Shown: positions 1 to 8,331, counted from the stretch's first letter. The stretch is DNA of 42,567 bases from Pseudooceanicola sp. (GCA_002709085.1 PAPR01000050.1:1-42567), one strand, 5' to 3'. Notes: generated from the sequence alone by a model not told the origin. Numbers and translations are program-made.

Positions 1-144
1 CGTGTCGGGCAGGTGTTCGCCCAGCACATCTGCCAGTCCCAACAGGTCCGCGCCATTCGCGCCATAGCCGTGCAACAGCACCACGACCGAGCGGGTCTCG
101 CCCGAAACGGGTTCCTTCCGGCCTGCATTCAATACCCGGGTCAC
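1..144 (-). CDS. alpha/beta hydrolase, phospholipase/carboxylesterase family (3' part outside window)
   Basis: Only the first 48 codons lie in the window; the rest runs off the left edge. The translation contains VVLLHGYGANGADLLGLA (residues 21-38), the oxyanion-loop region typical of the phospholipase/carboxylesterase (LYPLA/YpfH, PF02230) family of serine hydrolases. The nucleophile motif GxSxG would lie beyond the edge and cannot be checked. The start is a GTG at 142-144, preceded by an AGGGAGGG ribosome site. It overlaps the stop of the upstream glycosylase gene as GTGA, so translation is probably coupled. Substrate is unknown; a small carboxylic ester or acyl-protein would be usual for the family. 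Confidence 0.72.
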   Translation of the reverse strand, partial: MTRVLNAGRKEPVSGETRSVVVLLHGYGANGADLLGLADVLGEHLPDT

Positions 145-758
145 AAGGTGCCCTCCCTTTGTTTGTCCAATCTATACAGCTCCCAAAGAAGCCGCGCCGC
201 GACCGCCCGCCATGGCTGCCACCGCGCGGACATCGCGCGTAGGCTGCGTTCATCGGGGCGTTGGTCCAGGTGGTAGAGGATGCGCACCGCCTCCTGCAAG
301 GCCAGATCGCCCGCCGGAAAGACGTCGCACCGCCCAAGTGCGGAGAGCGCATAGCTCTCCGCCGTCCAGCGTCCGATTCCCGGCAATCGGATCAGGGTGG
401 CAATGACATCTTCATCGGGCAAGTTCGCAAGATCATCATAGGCAAGGTCCGACCCCGCCAGGGCCAGAGCATAGCGGATCTTGGGGCGGGACAGGCCGAC
501 CGCGCGCAGACCCTCTTCGCCCGCGCGCGTGACCGCCTCTGGCTGATCGAGCCCGGCCATGGACACGCGCCCCCAGATCGCTGCCGCCGACGCGGTCGAG
601 ACCTGTTGGCCGACGATGGCCCGCATCAGCGCGGCAAATCCTGCGGGACGGCGGCGCAGCGAGGGCGTCAGATGCGACAGCGTGGCAAAGGCGGGGTCCC
701 GCTCGATCAGCGCCGCGGTGCCGGTCGCGATATCCGCAGGACTGTTGATCAGTTGCAT
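141..758 (-). CDS. DNA-3-methyladenine glycosylase II (AlkA-type, HhH-GPD)
   Basis: 205-residue base-excision repair glycosylase that would remove alkylated purines from DNA. It has the helix-hairpin-helix LPGIGRWTA at about residues 125-133, followed by the catalytic-type Asp at residue 151 in FPAGDLALQ, the arrangement of HhH-GPD glycosylases. GQQVS near residue 50 is also typical. There is no FeS cysteine cluster, which argues against EndoIII/MutY. It lacks the N-terminal AlkA domain of the E. coli protein, as is usual for the short alphaproteobacterial type. The ATG overlaps the end of cobK by 10 bases and its stop overlaps the next start, so a repair gene sits inside a corrin-synthesis run without an evident functional link. 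Confidence 0.87.
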   Translation of the reverse strand: MQLINSPADIATGTAALIERDPAFATLSHLTPSLRRRPAGFAALMRAIVGQQVSTASAAAIWGRVSMAGLDQPEAVTRAGEEGLRAVGLSRPKIRYALALAGSDLAYDDLANLPDEDVIATLIRLPGIGRWTAESYALSALGRCDVFPAGDLALQEAVRILYHLDQRPDERSLRAMSARWQPWRAVAARLLWELYRLDKQREGTL

Positions 759-1486
759 CTGCGCAATCCCCAGGCGAGCGCGTCCTCAACGCTATTCAAT
801 ATCTCGACGCCCTCCGGCAAGGCTGGTCGGTCTATCATCACAACCGGAAGCGAGAGATCGCGCGCGGCGTCCAACTTGGCGCGCGCGCCCTCGCCCCCGG
901 CGTTCTTGGTGATGAGGCAGGTGATCGCGAGATCGCGGAACAACGCGCAATCGGCCTCGCGGCTGAAGGGTCCGCGCGCGACGATCCATTGCCCTTGAGC
1001 AAAGGGAAAGGGCGCCGACGTCGGCTCTGCCCTCCGGCAATAGACCTGCGCCCGGCAGGAAAGCGCAGCGTAGCGCGCCACCTCTTGCGCGCCGGTGGCG
1101 AGGAAGACGCGGGCACCCTCCGGTACTGCGGCGGCCGCCGCCTCGGGTGAGGTGACATGGCTCCACTTGTCCCCCGCTCCCGTCTGCCAAGCGGGGCGCG
1201 AGAACCGCGCATAGGGGATCGAGACATCCCGGCACAGGCGCGCGCTACGATGCGTGATCCGCTCCGCGAAGGGGTGCGTGGCGTCCAGCACCGCAGTAAT
1301 CCCCCGCGTTGCCAATGTGTCGAGAAAACCTTCCGCCCCGCCAAATCTGCCGACCCGCTGCGCCACCGGGTAAGGCGCCGCGCTGACCACCCCGGCAAGC
1401 GAAGCGAGCGTGGGGGCGCCTTTATGCGCCAACCCTTCGGCAATTGCGCGCGCCTCGGCGGTGCCTCCCAGCAACAAAAGCGTCAC
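749..1486 (-). CDS. cobK: precorrin-6A / cobalt-precorrin-6A reductase
   Basis: 245-residue NAD(P)H-dependent reductase of the corrin ring in cobalamin synthesis. The N-terminus LLLLGGTAEARAIAE is the nucleotide-binding start characteristic of CobK/CbiJ, and DATHPFAERIT (about residues 67-77) is the second family hallmark. Length matches the family (about 250). Translation starts at GTG 1484-1486, overlapping the TGA of cbiD as GTGA, so the two corrin enzymes are translationally coupled. The gene overlaps the downstream glycosylase by 10 bases. No other cob genes are within the window. Confidence 0.92.
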   Translation of the reverse strand: MTLLLLGGTAEARAIAEGLAHKGAPTLASLAGVVSAAPYPVAQRVGRFGGAEGFLDTLATRGITAVLDATHPFAERITHRSARLCRDVSIPYARFSRPAWQTGAGDKWSHVTSPEAAAAAVPEGARVFLATGAQEVARYAALSCRAQVYCRRAEPTSAPFPFAQGQWIVARGPFSREADCALFRDLAITCLITKNAGGEGARAKLDAARDLSLPVVMIDRPALPEGVEILNSVEDALAWGLRRCN

Positions 1487-2517
1487 ACGCGCCCCACAAC
1501 CATGCCTGCGCGGTCGACGGCAATGACCTCAACCTCACTGTCGGAGATAAAAACCTGCGCCTTGGCCCGCGCGGTCTGCACGATCCAGTCGACCAGAGGA
1601 TCACCGACCATCTGATGCACTGCCAGAACGGTCGGGGCCTCGGCCACGTCCGCGCGGCCCAGCACCCGTGCCAGCGCCTCGAAATCCACCTGCGAGCGGC
1701 CCGAGTGCAAATCGACCGCCCCCTGCGCCAGCTTGGTCAGCTTGCCCAATCCGCCGCCGATCGTGACACGCGGAACCGGGTGGCGGCGCAGGTATTTCAG
1801 CATCCCTCCGGCAAAATCCCCCATGTCGAGCATCGCCTGATCCGGCAGGCCCAACAGCCCCTGCACAGCCGACTCCGAGGTCGCGCCTGTGCAACCGGCC
1901 ACATGGTGCAATCCGCTGGCCCGTGCCACGTCGATCCCGCGATGGATTGAGGCGATCCAGGCCGCACAGGAAAACGGTCGCACGATCCCGGTGGTGCCGA
2001 GTACCGACAGCCCGCCGACGATCCCCAGCCGGGGGTTCCATGTCCGGGCCGCCAAGGCCTCACCACCGGGGATGGAAATCGTGATCTCGACGTCCGGCGC
2101 GCGGCCTTCGCGCTCCGCAAGGTCCGCAACAACTGCGGTCATCATCTGGCGCGGCACCGGGTTGATTGCCGGTTCTCCGACCGGGATCGGCAAACCGGGC
2201 ATGGTGACGGTGCCGACGCCCTCGCCTGCGCGAAAACGCACGCCGCCCGTTGAGCCGGTGAGCCGGGCGATAATCAGCGCCTGATGCGTCACGTCGGGAT
2301 CGTCCCCGGCATCCTTCACGATACCAGCCTCGACCCAGCCCGGCCCGGCGTCCCAATGGGTGATCGCAAACTCCGGTCTCTCACCCCGCGGCAGAGTGAT
2401 CCGCACCACATCCGACCGCTCGCCGGACCACAGCGCGATCAGCGCGGCCCGCGTGGCGGCGGTCGCGCATGCTCCGGTGGTCCAGCCGCGGCGCAGGGGT
2501 CGGGTCGTATCATTCAT
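1483..2517 (-). CDS. cbiD: cobalt-precorrin-5B (C1)-methyltransferase
   Basis: 344-residue SAM-dependent enzyme that methylates C1 during corrin ring contraction. The N-terminal GWTTGACATAATRAALI (residues 11-27) is the CbiD signature, and the length fits the family. CbiD was defined in the anaerobic (early cobalt) pathway; in organisms with the oxygen-dependent route CobF does the equivalent C1 chemistry, so presence of cbiD next to cobK says which C1 enzyme this organism uses at this locus. The ATG at 2515-2517 overlaps the TGA of an upstream reading frame (ATGA). I see no cobalamin riboswitch directly upstream; the preceding 880 bases are a decayed gene. Confidence 0.93.
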   Translation of the reverse strand: MNDTTRPLRRGWTTGACATAATRAALIALWSGERSDVVRITLPRGERPEFAITHWDAGPGWVEAGIVKDAGDDPDVTHQALIIARLTGSTGGVRFRAGEGVGTVTMPGLPIPVGEPAINPVPRQMMTAVVADLAEREGRAPDVEITISIPGGEALAARTWNPRLGIVGGLSVLGTTGIVRPFSCAAWIASIHRGIDVARASGLHHVAGCTGATSESAVQGLLGLPDQAMLDMGDFAGGMLKYLRRHPVPRVTIGGGLGKLTKLAQGAVDLHSGRSQVDFEALARVLGRADVAEAPTVLAVHQMVGDPLVDWIVQTARAKAQVFISDSEVEVIAVDRAGMVVGRV

Positions 2518-2639
2518 GGCTGCACAATACCGTCCATGTGGCGCTTGGCCAGAGTCACCGCGTCATTGGCGGGAATATATGCGTCCCCGGGAACGAAAGC
2601 ATCAGGCAGTCGGAGGAGTCTATGCGCGTCGGGTCGCAA
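2514..2639 (-). other. unidentified short open frame ending in ATGA overlap with cbiD
   Basis: A 41-codon open stretch without its own ATG ends with ...AKRHMDGIVQP and a TGA that overlaps the cbiD start. Its composition looks protein-like (for example FVPGDAYIPANDAVTLA), but I do not recognise it. It partly overlaps the last readable fragment of the acyl-CoA synthetase remnant in another frame, so it may be the frame-shifted tail of that pseudogene or the 3' end of another lost gene that was once coupled to cbiD. Confidence 0.35.
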
Positions 2640-3395
2640 TCCAGGTCGTCGGCACGCCGATGAGCGAAACGATGCGCTTTTCCTCGGCCTCACGCAAGGC
2701 GGTGGCGGCGTCGAACCTCTGGCGCAGGCAGAGCCTGCCGCCTTCGCAGCGGCGTATGATCATGCCCGAGGACAGACCCATGATGTGAAACAGCGCAGAT
2801 TAGGTCAGCGCCGGTTGAGCGGGCGCGGCCGTCGCCTCCCCCTTGCGCATTTCGGAATAACTCTGCGCAGCGGGAGAAATGTTTGAATATGTCAATATTG
2901 GGGCTTTTGCGACGCCACTCGTACCAAGTTAGATTGCTATAGTGCAATACCGTCAGACGTGATACCTGCCGGCTCCGCCGGGATTTCACCGTGTTCGACC
3001 AACAAATCCTCCACCCTACGCGCGCCCGCGATGATCGGGCAATCGCGTCCGCGCGCGGAGATCTCGTCAGGAAACAAGATCAGCGGCGGGCAGCTCCCTT
3101 CGGCGATCAGATCGCGGAACCGGCCGGCGAATTTTGGGGTGCGAGCGAGATCACCAGCTTGGCCCCGCTGTCCGTCGACTATGCGCCAGCTCCTGCAGGG
3201 GGGAGCTGAGTGACCACTTCGCCGCACCAAAGCGTGCCGATAAAGAAGATCGGGTGCCAATAGGTGTTGGACAGGCGCAAGGCGACGCGAACACCCTTTT
3301 CGATCCCCGCAGCCCGTAGCGCCCGCCCGGCCTGCCCCAATCACCCAGACTTCTGACGTCCCCTCGCCCCAGAGAGCAGCGCCTTTGCCCGGCAT
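2620..3395 (-). pseudogene. decayed acyl-CoA synthetase (AMP-binding enzyme)
   Basis: Pieces of one AMP-dependent synthetase appear in order but in shifting frames, separated by stops. From 3395 downwards: MPGKGAALWGEGTSEVW; then, one frame over, LRAAGIEKGVRVALRLSNTY and WHPIFFIGTLWCGEVV, ending at a TAG; then AKLVISLA and PKFAGRFRDLIAEG in different frames, continuing to ITSDGIAL and a TAG; then GTSGVAKAPILTYSNIS (about 2890-2928), the AMP-binding signature of the superfamily, ending at a TAA; then FHIMGLSSGMI to LIGVPTTWIA (2620-2790), ending at a TAG. At least four stops or shifts rule out a functional product, and the C-terminal domain is missing. The remnant begins 8 bases after the coxL-like stop, so it was probably cotranscribed with that gene. 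Substrate cannot be told. Confidence 0.8.
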
Positions 3396-3402
3396 GTCCG
3401 CG

Positions 3403-5703
3403 CTATCTTGCTGCCTGGATCGCCGTCCAAACCCGGCCCGGCGTGGCAGGCATGGCGAAATCGGTCACACCAACCTGCGAGAGCGCGTCGAGCACAGCGC
3501 TCATCCCCGCGGCGAGCCCGCCCACCGACCCGGCCTCGCCCACGCCCTTGACGCCGAGCGGGTTTATACCGGTGGCGACCTCGTAGAACCCGCAATCATA
3601 TTGCGGTAAGTCATCGGCGCGCGGCATGGCGTAATCCATGAAAGACCCGGTCAATAGCTGGCCGTCACCGGCGGCGTAGCTGATCTCTTCCAGAAAAATT
3701 TGGCCGAGGGCCTGCGCCACGCCGCCCTGCACCTGCCCCTCGGCAATCTGGTGTTCAAGAACGCGGCCAATGTCCTCGACCCCGGTGTAGCTGAGGATGT
3801 CGAACTGGCCGGTCTCTGGGTCGAGCTCCACTTCGCAGATATGACAGCCGTTTGGGAATGTCGGTGCCTCGGGCGAGAATTCACCAATGGCGTGCAAGGG
3901 GATGCCCCGCTCTGCCGCGACGCGCGCGATCTGGTCCAGCGGGACCTCCTTGTCGGTGCCCGCGACGCGAAAGACACCTTCGGCATATTCGATATCGGCG
4001 ACATGGGCTTCCAGCTCTTCTCCGGCCAGTTCCTTTTCCTCCGCCAGTACCGTCTCGACCGCGATCTTCAGCGCCGAGCCGCATTTCACCATCGCGCCCG
4101 AGCCGCCCATGCCGCCGCCCTTGGCAAAGACGTCCGTATCGCCCTGCGTGTACCGGATGCGGTCCGGCGCGACGCCAAAGCCTTCGGCGGCCAGGTCGAT
4201 CAGGGCGGTCTCGATCCCCTGCCCGGCAGAAAACGCCCCGGCGGTGACCGCGATCGTGCCGTCCCCGTTCAAGGTCACGTTGCTGAAATCATTGCCGCGT
4301 CGCCCCCACATGCCGCCCGCCGTTTCGATGCACATGGCAAGGCCGAGGCCGCGCACCCGTCCCCGTGCCGCCGAATCTGCCTGACGTGTGGGATAATCGG
4401 CCAGCCGGGCGCGGGCGATCCCGGCGTCCAGCACCTTTTCGAAGCAGCCGGAATCATAGCCAAAGTACCATTCTGCCGGCCAGGGCATCTGCTCTTCCCC
4501 GATCAGGTTTTGGCGGCGCAAGGCGATCCGGTCCATGCCGAGGTCACGCGCGGCCTTGTCGATCAGGCTCTCAATGATGAAGGTCGCCTCGGGTCGTCCT
4601 GCGCCGCGATAGGCGCCAACGGGCACGGTATTGGTAAGGTAGGCCTCCATCCGACCAGCGATCATCGGGGTGCGGTAAACGCCTGCGATACCACCGAAAT
4701 TCATCACCGGCGGCAACGTTCGCCCCGTCGCATAGGCGCCAGCATCCAGCCGCATGACGACGGAAAGCGCAGTGAAATTCCCCGCCGCGTCCAGCCCGAG
4801 TTCTGCGGTGAATTCCAGCGCGCGCCCCCCCTCATCGGCCAAGAGCGACTCACCCCGGTCGGCGCGCCATCGCAGGGGGCGATCCAATCTGCGCGCGGCC
4901 CAGAAGCACAGCATTTCCTCGCGCACGGGTCCCGCCTTCATCCCAAAGGCCCCGCCGACATCGCCTCCGACGACGCGCACATCCTCGGGTCGCATGTCAA
5001 AAGCCTCGGCCAGCGCCATCCGCATGCCGGGCGGGCTCTGATGACTGGCGTAAAGCGCGACGCGTCCACCGGCTTCGGGCCGCGCAAGGGCTGTGCGCGG
5101 CTCCATCGTCGCGGCAGTCACACGGCTGATCGGAGCATCGAGACGGATGCGATGCGCGGACCCGGCAAGTGCGTCGTTCACCGCGTCCCAATCGCCCCTC
5201 TCCCACTCCGCCGCCAGATTTCCGGGGCGGTCGTCATGCACGCAGCGCGCATCTTTCACCCGGGCATCTGCGAGGGTCACGATGGCCGGGTGGTCCGTCA
5301 GATTCGGCAGCACGGCCTCGGCTGCGTCCATCGCCGCCTCGCGCGTATCTGCTATGACCATGGCGAGCGGCTCCCCGACAAAGCGCGCCTCGCCATTCGC
5401 CAAGAGCGGACGCTCAGTATGCTCCCAAACCCGGCCATCCGGCCCGGTCAGCGACATCTCGGCCTGCACCGGCGCCACCCCGTCCTGCGCCAGATCTGCA
5501 GCGGTGTAGATCGCCACGACCCCTGGCATCGCCTGCGCCTCTGCGACATCAATGCCGTGGATTGTCGCCGCGCCGTAGGGTGAGCGGACGAAGACAGCCC
5601 AGAGCGCGCCCTCCACTGCCATATCGTCCGTGAACGATCCCTGCCCGGTGGTCAGGCGGTAGTCCTCGACCCGGCCCCGGCGGGCTTTCATATGCGTGGT
5701 CAT
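3403..5703 (-). CDS. xanthine dehydrogenase family molybdopterin-binding subunit (CoxL-like, form II)
   Basis: 766-residue large subunit of the molybdenum hydroxylase family. GGDVGGAFGMK (residues 246-256) matches the Moco-binding loop, AYRGAGR (364-370) is the form II active-site motif rather than the AYxCSFR of true CO dehydrogenases, and GVGEAGS places the catalytic-type Glu near residue 723. Known relatives hydroxylate aldehydes or N-heterocycles in a complex with an FAD subunit and a 2Fe-2S subunit; neither is encoded nearby. A GGAG ribosome site lies 6 bases before ATG 5701-5703. Downstream is a dead acyl-CoA synthetase. The name carbon-monoxide dehydrogenase would be an over-call; substrate is unknown. 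The reading frame itself looks intact. Confidence 0.88.
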   Translation of the reverse strand: MTTHMKARRGRVEDYRLTTGQGSFTDDMAVEGALWAVFVRSPYGAATIHGIDVAEAQAMPGVVAIYTAADLAQDGVAPVQAEMSLTGPDGRVWEHTERPLLANGEARFVGEPLAMVIADTREAAMDAAEAVLPNLTDHPAIVTLADARVKDARCVHDDRPGNLAAEWERGDWDAVNDALAGSAHRIRLDAPISRVTAATMEPRTALARPEAGGRVALYASHQSPPGMRMALAEAFDMRPEDVRVVGGDVGGAFGMKAGPVREEMLCFWAARRLDRPLRWRADRGESLLADEGGRALEFTAELGLDAAGNFTALSVVMRLDAGAYATGRTLPPVMNFGGIAGVYRTPMIAGRMEAYLTNTVPVGAYRGAGRPEATFIIESLIDKAARDLGMDRIALRRQNLIGEEQMPWPAEWYFGYDSGCFEKVLDAGIARARLADYPTRQADSAARGRVRGLGLAMCIETAGGMWGRRGNDFSNVTLNGDGTIAVTAGAFSAGQGIETALIDLAAEGFGVAPDRIRYTQGDTDVFAKGGGMGGSGAMVKCGSALKIAVETVLAEEKELAGEELEAHVADIEYAEGVFRVAGTDKEVPLDQIARVAAERGIPLHAIGEFSPEAPTFPNGCHICEVELDPETGQFDILSYTGVEDIGRVLEHQIAEGQVQGGVAQALGQIFLEEISYAAGDGQLLTGSFMDYAMPRADDLPQYDCGFYEVATGINPLGVKGVGEAGSVGGLAAGMSAVLDALSQVGVTDFAMPATPGRVWTAIQAAR

Positions 5704-5801
5704 CGGCGGCTCCTTCGCTCATCCAGCCGGTTCCGCGCAAAGGCGGACGGCAGCGCGATGGTTCATCAATCCGCGAGCGGCGTCAAACAGATGGCCGGAG
5801 A

Positions 5802-6209
5802 TTACGGCCCTGGTCCGCCGGGGACCAATCCCCTCCGGATGTGAGCGCGAAGATCAGACCATCTGTTGGTGATCACCAAATAGGAGGGCGGCGTGCCGCT
5901 CTTGTGGGGGACCACCACGGTGAACTTTTCAGCAGAGGCGGGTCCCCAGCCGCAACAGGCGATCGCGCTGATATCGGCATCCGACCACACCAGCTGTTGC
6001 TGACCGTCGCGCGACCTGAGCATGAAGGTCGGTCGAATTTCAACCCGACGCAACCCGGATTTCAACGGCTTACTCGTCGCCGCTGAGATCGGCGAAACCG
6101 CTGACACCCTGCGCAGCCGTCGCAGGCCCTCCGCCGTGCGCGCCTGATCGTCCCGCTGAAGAACTGACCCGCAACACTGCAACGTCCGAATCCATTCACG
6201 CCGGGACAT
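5802..6209 (-). CDS. hypothetical protein
   Basis: 135-residue open frame that I do not recognise. The C-terminal half reads like folded protein (LRRVEIRPTFMLRSRDG, FTVVVPHKSGTPPSYLVI) and contains paired cysteines at ISAIACCGWG; the N-terminal half is Arg-rich and less convincing. There is no clear ribosome site before the ATG at 6209, so the true start may be further in, for example near the LRRVEI segment, or the frame may be a remnant. It lies 98 bases downstream of the coxL-like start and 25 bases before the end of the dehydrogenase gene on the same strand. No function is proposed. Confidence 0.4.
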   Translation of the reverse strand: MSRREWIRTLQCCGSVLQRDDQARTAEGLRRLRRVSAVSPISAATSKPLKSGLRRVEIRPTFMLRSRDGQQQLVWSDADISAIACCGWGPASAEKFTVVVPHKSGTPPSYLVITNRWSDLRAHIRRGLVPGGPGP

Positions 6210-6234
6210 ACCGTGAAATTCGGAGCCCGAAAGC

Positions 6235-7188
6235 CTAAGAAACCTTGTTCAACACGTCCTTGCCAGCGAAATAGTCCGAAAGGTTCGCGACCGCCATCAG
6301 ACCCATTTCTTCCCGAACGCTCAACGACGCGGTCCCGAGATGGGGGAGCAGCGTGACGTTTTCCATCTTGAGAAGCCCCGGCGAGACTTTGGGCTCTTCT
6401 TCATAAACGTCGAGCCCCGCCCCGCCGATGGCGCCGGCCTCCAGCGCTTGGACCAGCGCCGCCTCGTCGACAATATTGCCGCGCGCGATGTTGACGAGGA
6501 TCGCATGGGTCGGCATCGCCTTCAGCACCTCCGCGTCGATCAGATGCTCTGTTTCCGGCCCGCCGGGGGTCGCGACAACCAGCACGTCGGCGGTTGCGGC
6601 GACCTCCTGCAGCGACGTCTGACGAGCGGGGAAATCGACCTCTTTCTCGGTCCGGTTGGCGTAGATCACCGACATGCCAAAGCCGAAATGACACCGTCGC
6701 GCGACCGCCTGACCGATCCGCCCCATGCCGACGATTCCCACCGTCCGCCCTGTCAGGTGGAGGCCCAGGAGTTGCGTCGGATGCCATCCCTGCCACTGAC
6801 CGGCGCGCAGCATCCGCTCACCCTCACCGGCGCGGCGCGCGGTCATCAGCATCAGCGTCATCGCGATGTCGGCAGTCGCATCCGTCACGGCGCCCGGAGT
6901 GTTAGAGACCGTGACCCCATGATTCGCACAGGCCGTCACATCGATATGATTGTAGCCAACACCGAAATTGGAGACCATCTTGCAGCGCGGACGCCCGAAA
7001 TCATGCAGGATTTCGTCGTTGATCGTGTCGCCAAGGGTCACCATCATCCCGTCATAGACCGCAAAGGCGGCGCGGACTTCGCCTGGTGTCATCGGTTTGT
7101 TGGAGTCCCGCACCTCCACCTCGAACTCGGCCTCGGCGGCGGTCAGGGTCTGCGGCGGCATGGGGCGGCTGATAAGTATCCGTTTCAA
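6235..7188 (-). CDS. D-2-hydroxyacid dehydrogenase (glyoxylate/hydroxypyruvate reductase-like)
   Basis: 317-residue NAD(P)H-dependent 2-oxoacid reductase. The Rossmann motif GMGRIG is at residues 154-159; the catalytic set is Arg236 (NIARGNIVDE), a Glu in VYEEEP (about 264) and His283 (LPHLGTAS). ANRTEKEV after the dinucleotide fold has an Arg in the position that often favours NADPH. FGVGYNHIDV near residue 75 is the substrate-loop signature. Glyoxylate, hydroxypyruvate or 2-ketogluconate are the likely substrates. The ATG overlaps the stop of the csaA-like gene (ATGA), so it is the last gene of the proC - csaA - dehydrogenase run. Confidence 0.88.
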   Translation of the reverse strand: MKRILISRPMPPQTLTAAEAEFEVEVRDSNKPMTPGEVRAAFAVYDGMMVTLGDTINDEILHDFGRPRCKMVSNFGVGYNHIDVTACANHGVTVSNTPGAVTDATADIAMTLMLMTARRAGEGERMLRAGQWQGWHPTQLLGLHLTGRTVGIVGMGRIGQAVARRCHFGFGMSVIYANRTEKEVDFPARQTSLQEVAATADVLVVATPGGPETEHLIDAEVLKAMPTHAILVNIARGNIVDEAALVQALEAGAIGGAGLDVYEEEPKVSPGLLKMENVTLLPHLGTASLSVREEMGLMAVANLSDYFAGKDVLNKVS

Positions 7189-7526
7189 TGCAACTTCCCC
7201 CCTTCTGCAACGTCCTGATCCGGCGCAACCAGCACGATCCCGCCTGCGGGGTCCGAGACGCCCAATGTCAGCACTTCGGACATGAACGGGCCTATCTGGC
7301 GTGGCGGGAAATTGACGACCGCCATGACCATCTTTCCGATCAGGGCCTCGGGCGTGTAATTGTCGGTGATCTGGGCCGAAGTCTTCTTTTCACCCAGCTC
7401 CGGTCCGAAATCGATCCAAAGCTTGAGGGCCGGTTTGCGCGCCTCGGGGAAGGGTTCTGCCCGTACCACCCGGCCCGCCCGGATGTCGACTTTGGCAAAG
7501 TCGTCAAAGGTGATCTTATCCGCCAC
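7185..7526 (-). CDS. csaA: tRNA-binding domain protein, CsaA family
   Basis: 113-residue single-domain protein that matches the tRNA-binding OB fold seen in CsaA and in the C-terminus of bacterial MetRS. Family features visible are FAKVDIRAGRVVRAE near the start, AQITDNYTPEALIGKMVMAVVNFPP in two parts across residues 51-75, and a C-terminal LVAPDQDVAEGG. CsaA was reported to have chaperone-like and tRNA-binding activity in Bacillus; its role in alphaproteobacteria is not settled. It overlaps the end of proC by 11 bases and the start of the dehydrogenase by 4, indicating one transcript. Confidence 0.88.
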   Translation of the reverse strand: MADKITFDDFAKVDIRAGRVVRAEPFPEARKPALKLWIDFGPELGEKKTSAQITDNYTPEALIGKMVMAVVNFPPRQIGPFMSEVLTLGVSDPAGGIVLVAPDQDVAEGGKLH

Positions 7527-8331
7527 GGCTCAGCTCCTTTGAGCGGTCGGCGGCGGCTTTGACTGCCCGTTTCAATAGCGGGGGAAAACCGCTTTGCTCA
7601 TCCATCAACACCTCAAGTGCGGCCTGCGTCGTTCCGTTCGGGCTGGTGACATTGACGCGCAACTGGCCCGGATCCTCCGCTGCCTGCTCGGCCAGATCAC
7701 CCGCGCCGCCGACCGTCGCCTTGGCCAATGCCATGGCGAGATCCGCATCCAGCCCCTCGGCCACGCCGGCGGCCGCAAGCGTTTCGATCAGATGGAACAC
7801 ATAGGCGGGACCGGAGCCGGAGACCGCCGTAACCGCATCCATCTGCGCCTCATCTTGCAAGCGGACGACCTGCCCGATTGCGGACAACAGGGTCTCGGCA
7901 AGGCTCAGATGTTTTTCGCTGGCGTGCGCGTTGCCGATGATCGCCGTGATTCCTCGCCCGATGGCGGCTGGGGTGTTGGGCATGGCGCGGATAACGGGGG
8001 TGTCGGGGCCAAAGACCTCTTCGAACCGGGCGATCGGCGTGCCGGCGGCAACCGAAATCACCAGCGTCCGCCCACCGCCGAGTGCGGCGACCGAAGGCAG
8101 TGCGTCGCCCATCATCTGCGGCTTGACCGCGATCAGGGCGACGGCGGGGTCCTCGGGGAAATCGGCATTGATATGAACGCCGGCATCGACCAGCCAATCC
8201 GCAGGGTTGGGATCCGTGACCCAGACACTGGCGGGCGGCAAGCCACCCTTCAGCCAGCCAGAGAGCATGGCGCCCCCCATCTTGCCGCAGCCCATGAGAA
8301 CCAGACCCTGCCGGGCTATCGCGTCGTTCAT
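7516..8331 (-). CDS. proC: pyrroline-5-carboxylate reductase
   Basis: 271-residue enzyme of the last step of proline synthesis, reducing pyrroline-5-carboxylate with NAD(P)H. The N-terminal LMGCGKMGGAML is the dinucleotide-binding glycine motif; VIRAMPNTPAAIGRGIT and the C-terminal AVSGSGPAYVFHLIE and LRVNVTSPNGTT regions are ProC signatures (the last is the conserved proline-site loop). Length fits the family. A gap of 54 bases separates it from the YbjN-family gene upstream on the same strand; downstream it overlaps csaA. Confidence 0.95.
   Translation of the reverse strand: MNDAIARQGLVLMGCGKMGGAMLSGWLKGGLPPASVWVTDPNPADWLVDAGVHINADFPEDPAVALIAVKPQMMGDALPSVAALGGGRTLVISVAAGTPIARFEEVFGPDTPVIRAMPNTPAAIGRGITAIIGNAHASEKHLSLAETLLSAIGQVVRLQDEAQMDAVTAVSGSGPAYVFHLIETLAAAGVAEGLDADLAMALAKATVGGAGDLAEQAAEDPGQLRVNVTSPNGTTQAALEVLMDEQSGFPPLLKRAVKAAADRSKELSRGG

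Noticed and set aside
2518-2900. Possible cobalamin riboswitch upstream of cbiD
   Set aside because: The interval translates into acyl-CoA synthetase fragments; no B12-box sequence could be found.
3403-5703. Annotation as carbon-monoxide dehydrogenase
   Set aside because: The active-site motif is AYRGAGR, not the AYxCSFR of CO-oxidising enzymes, and the other subunits are missing.
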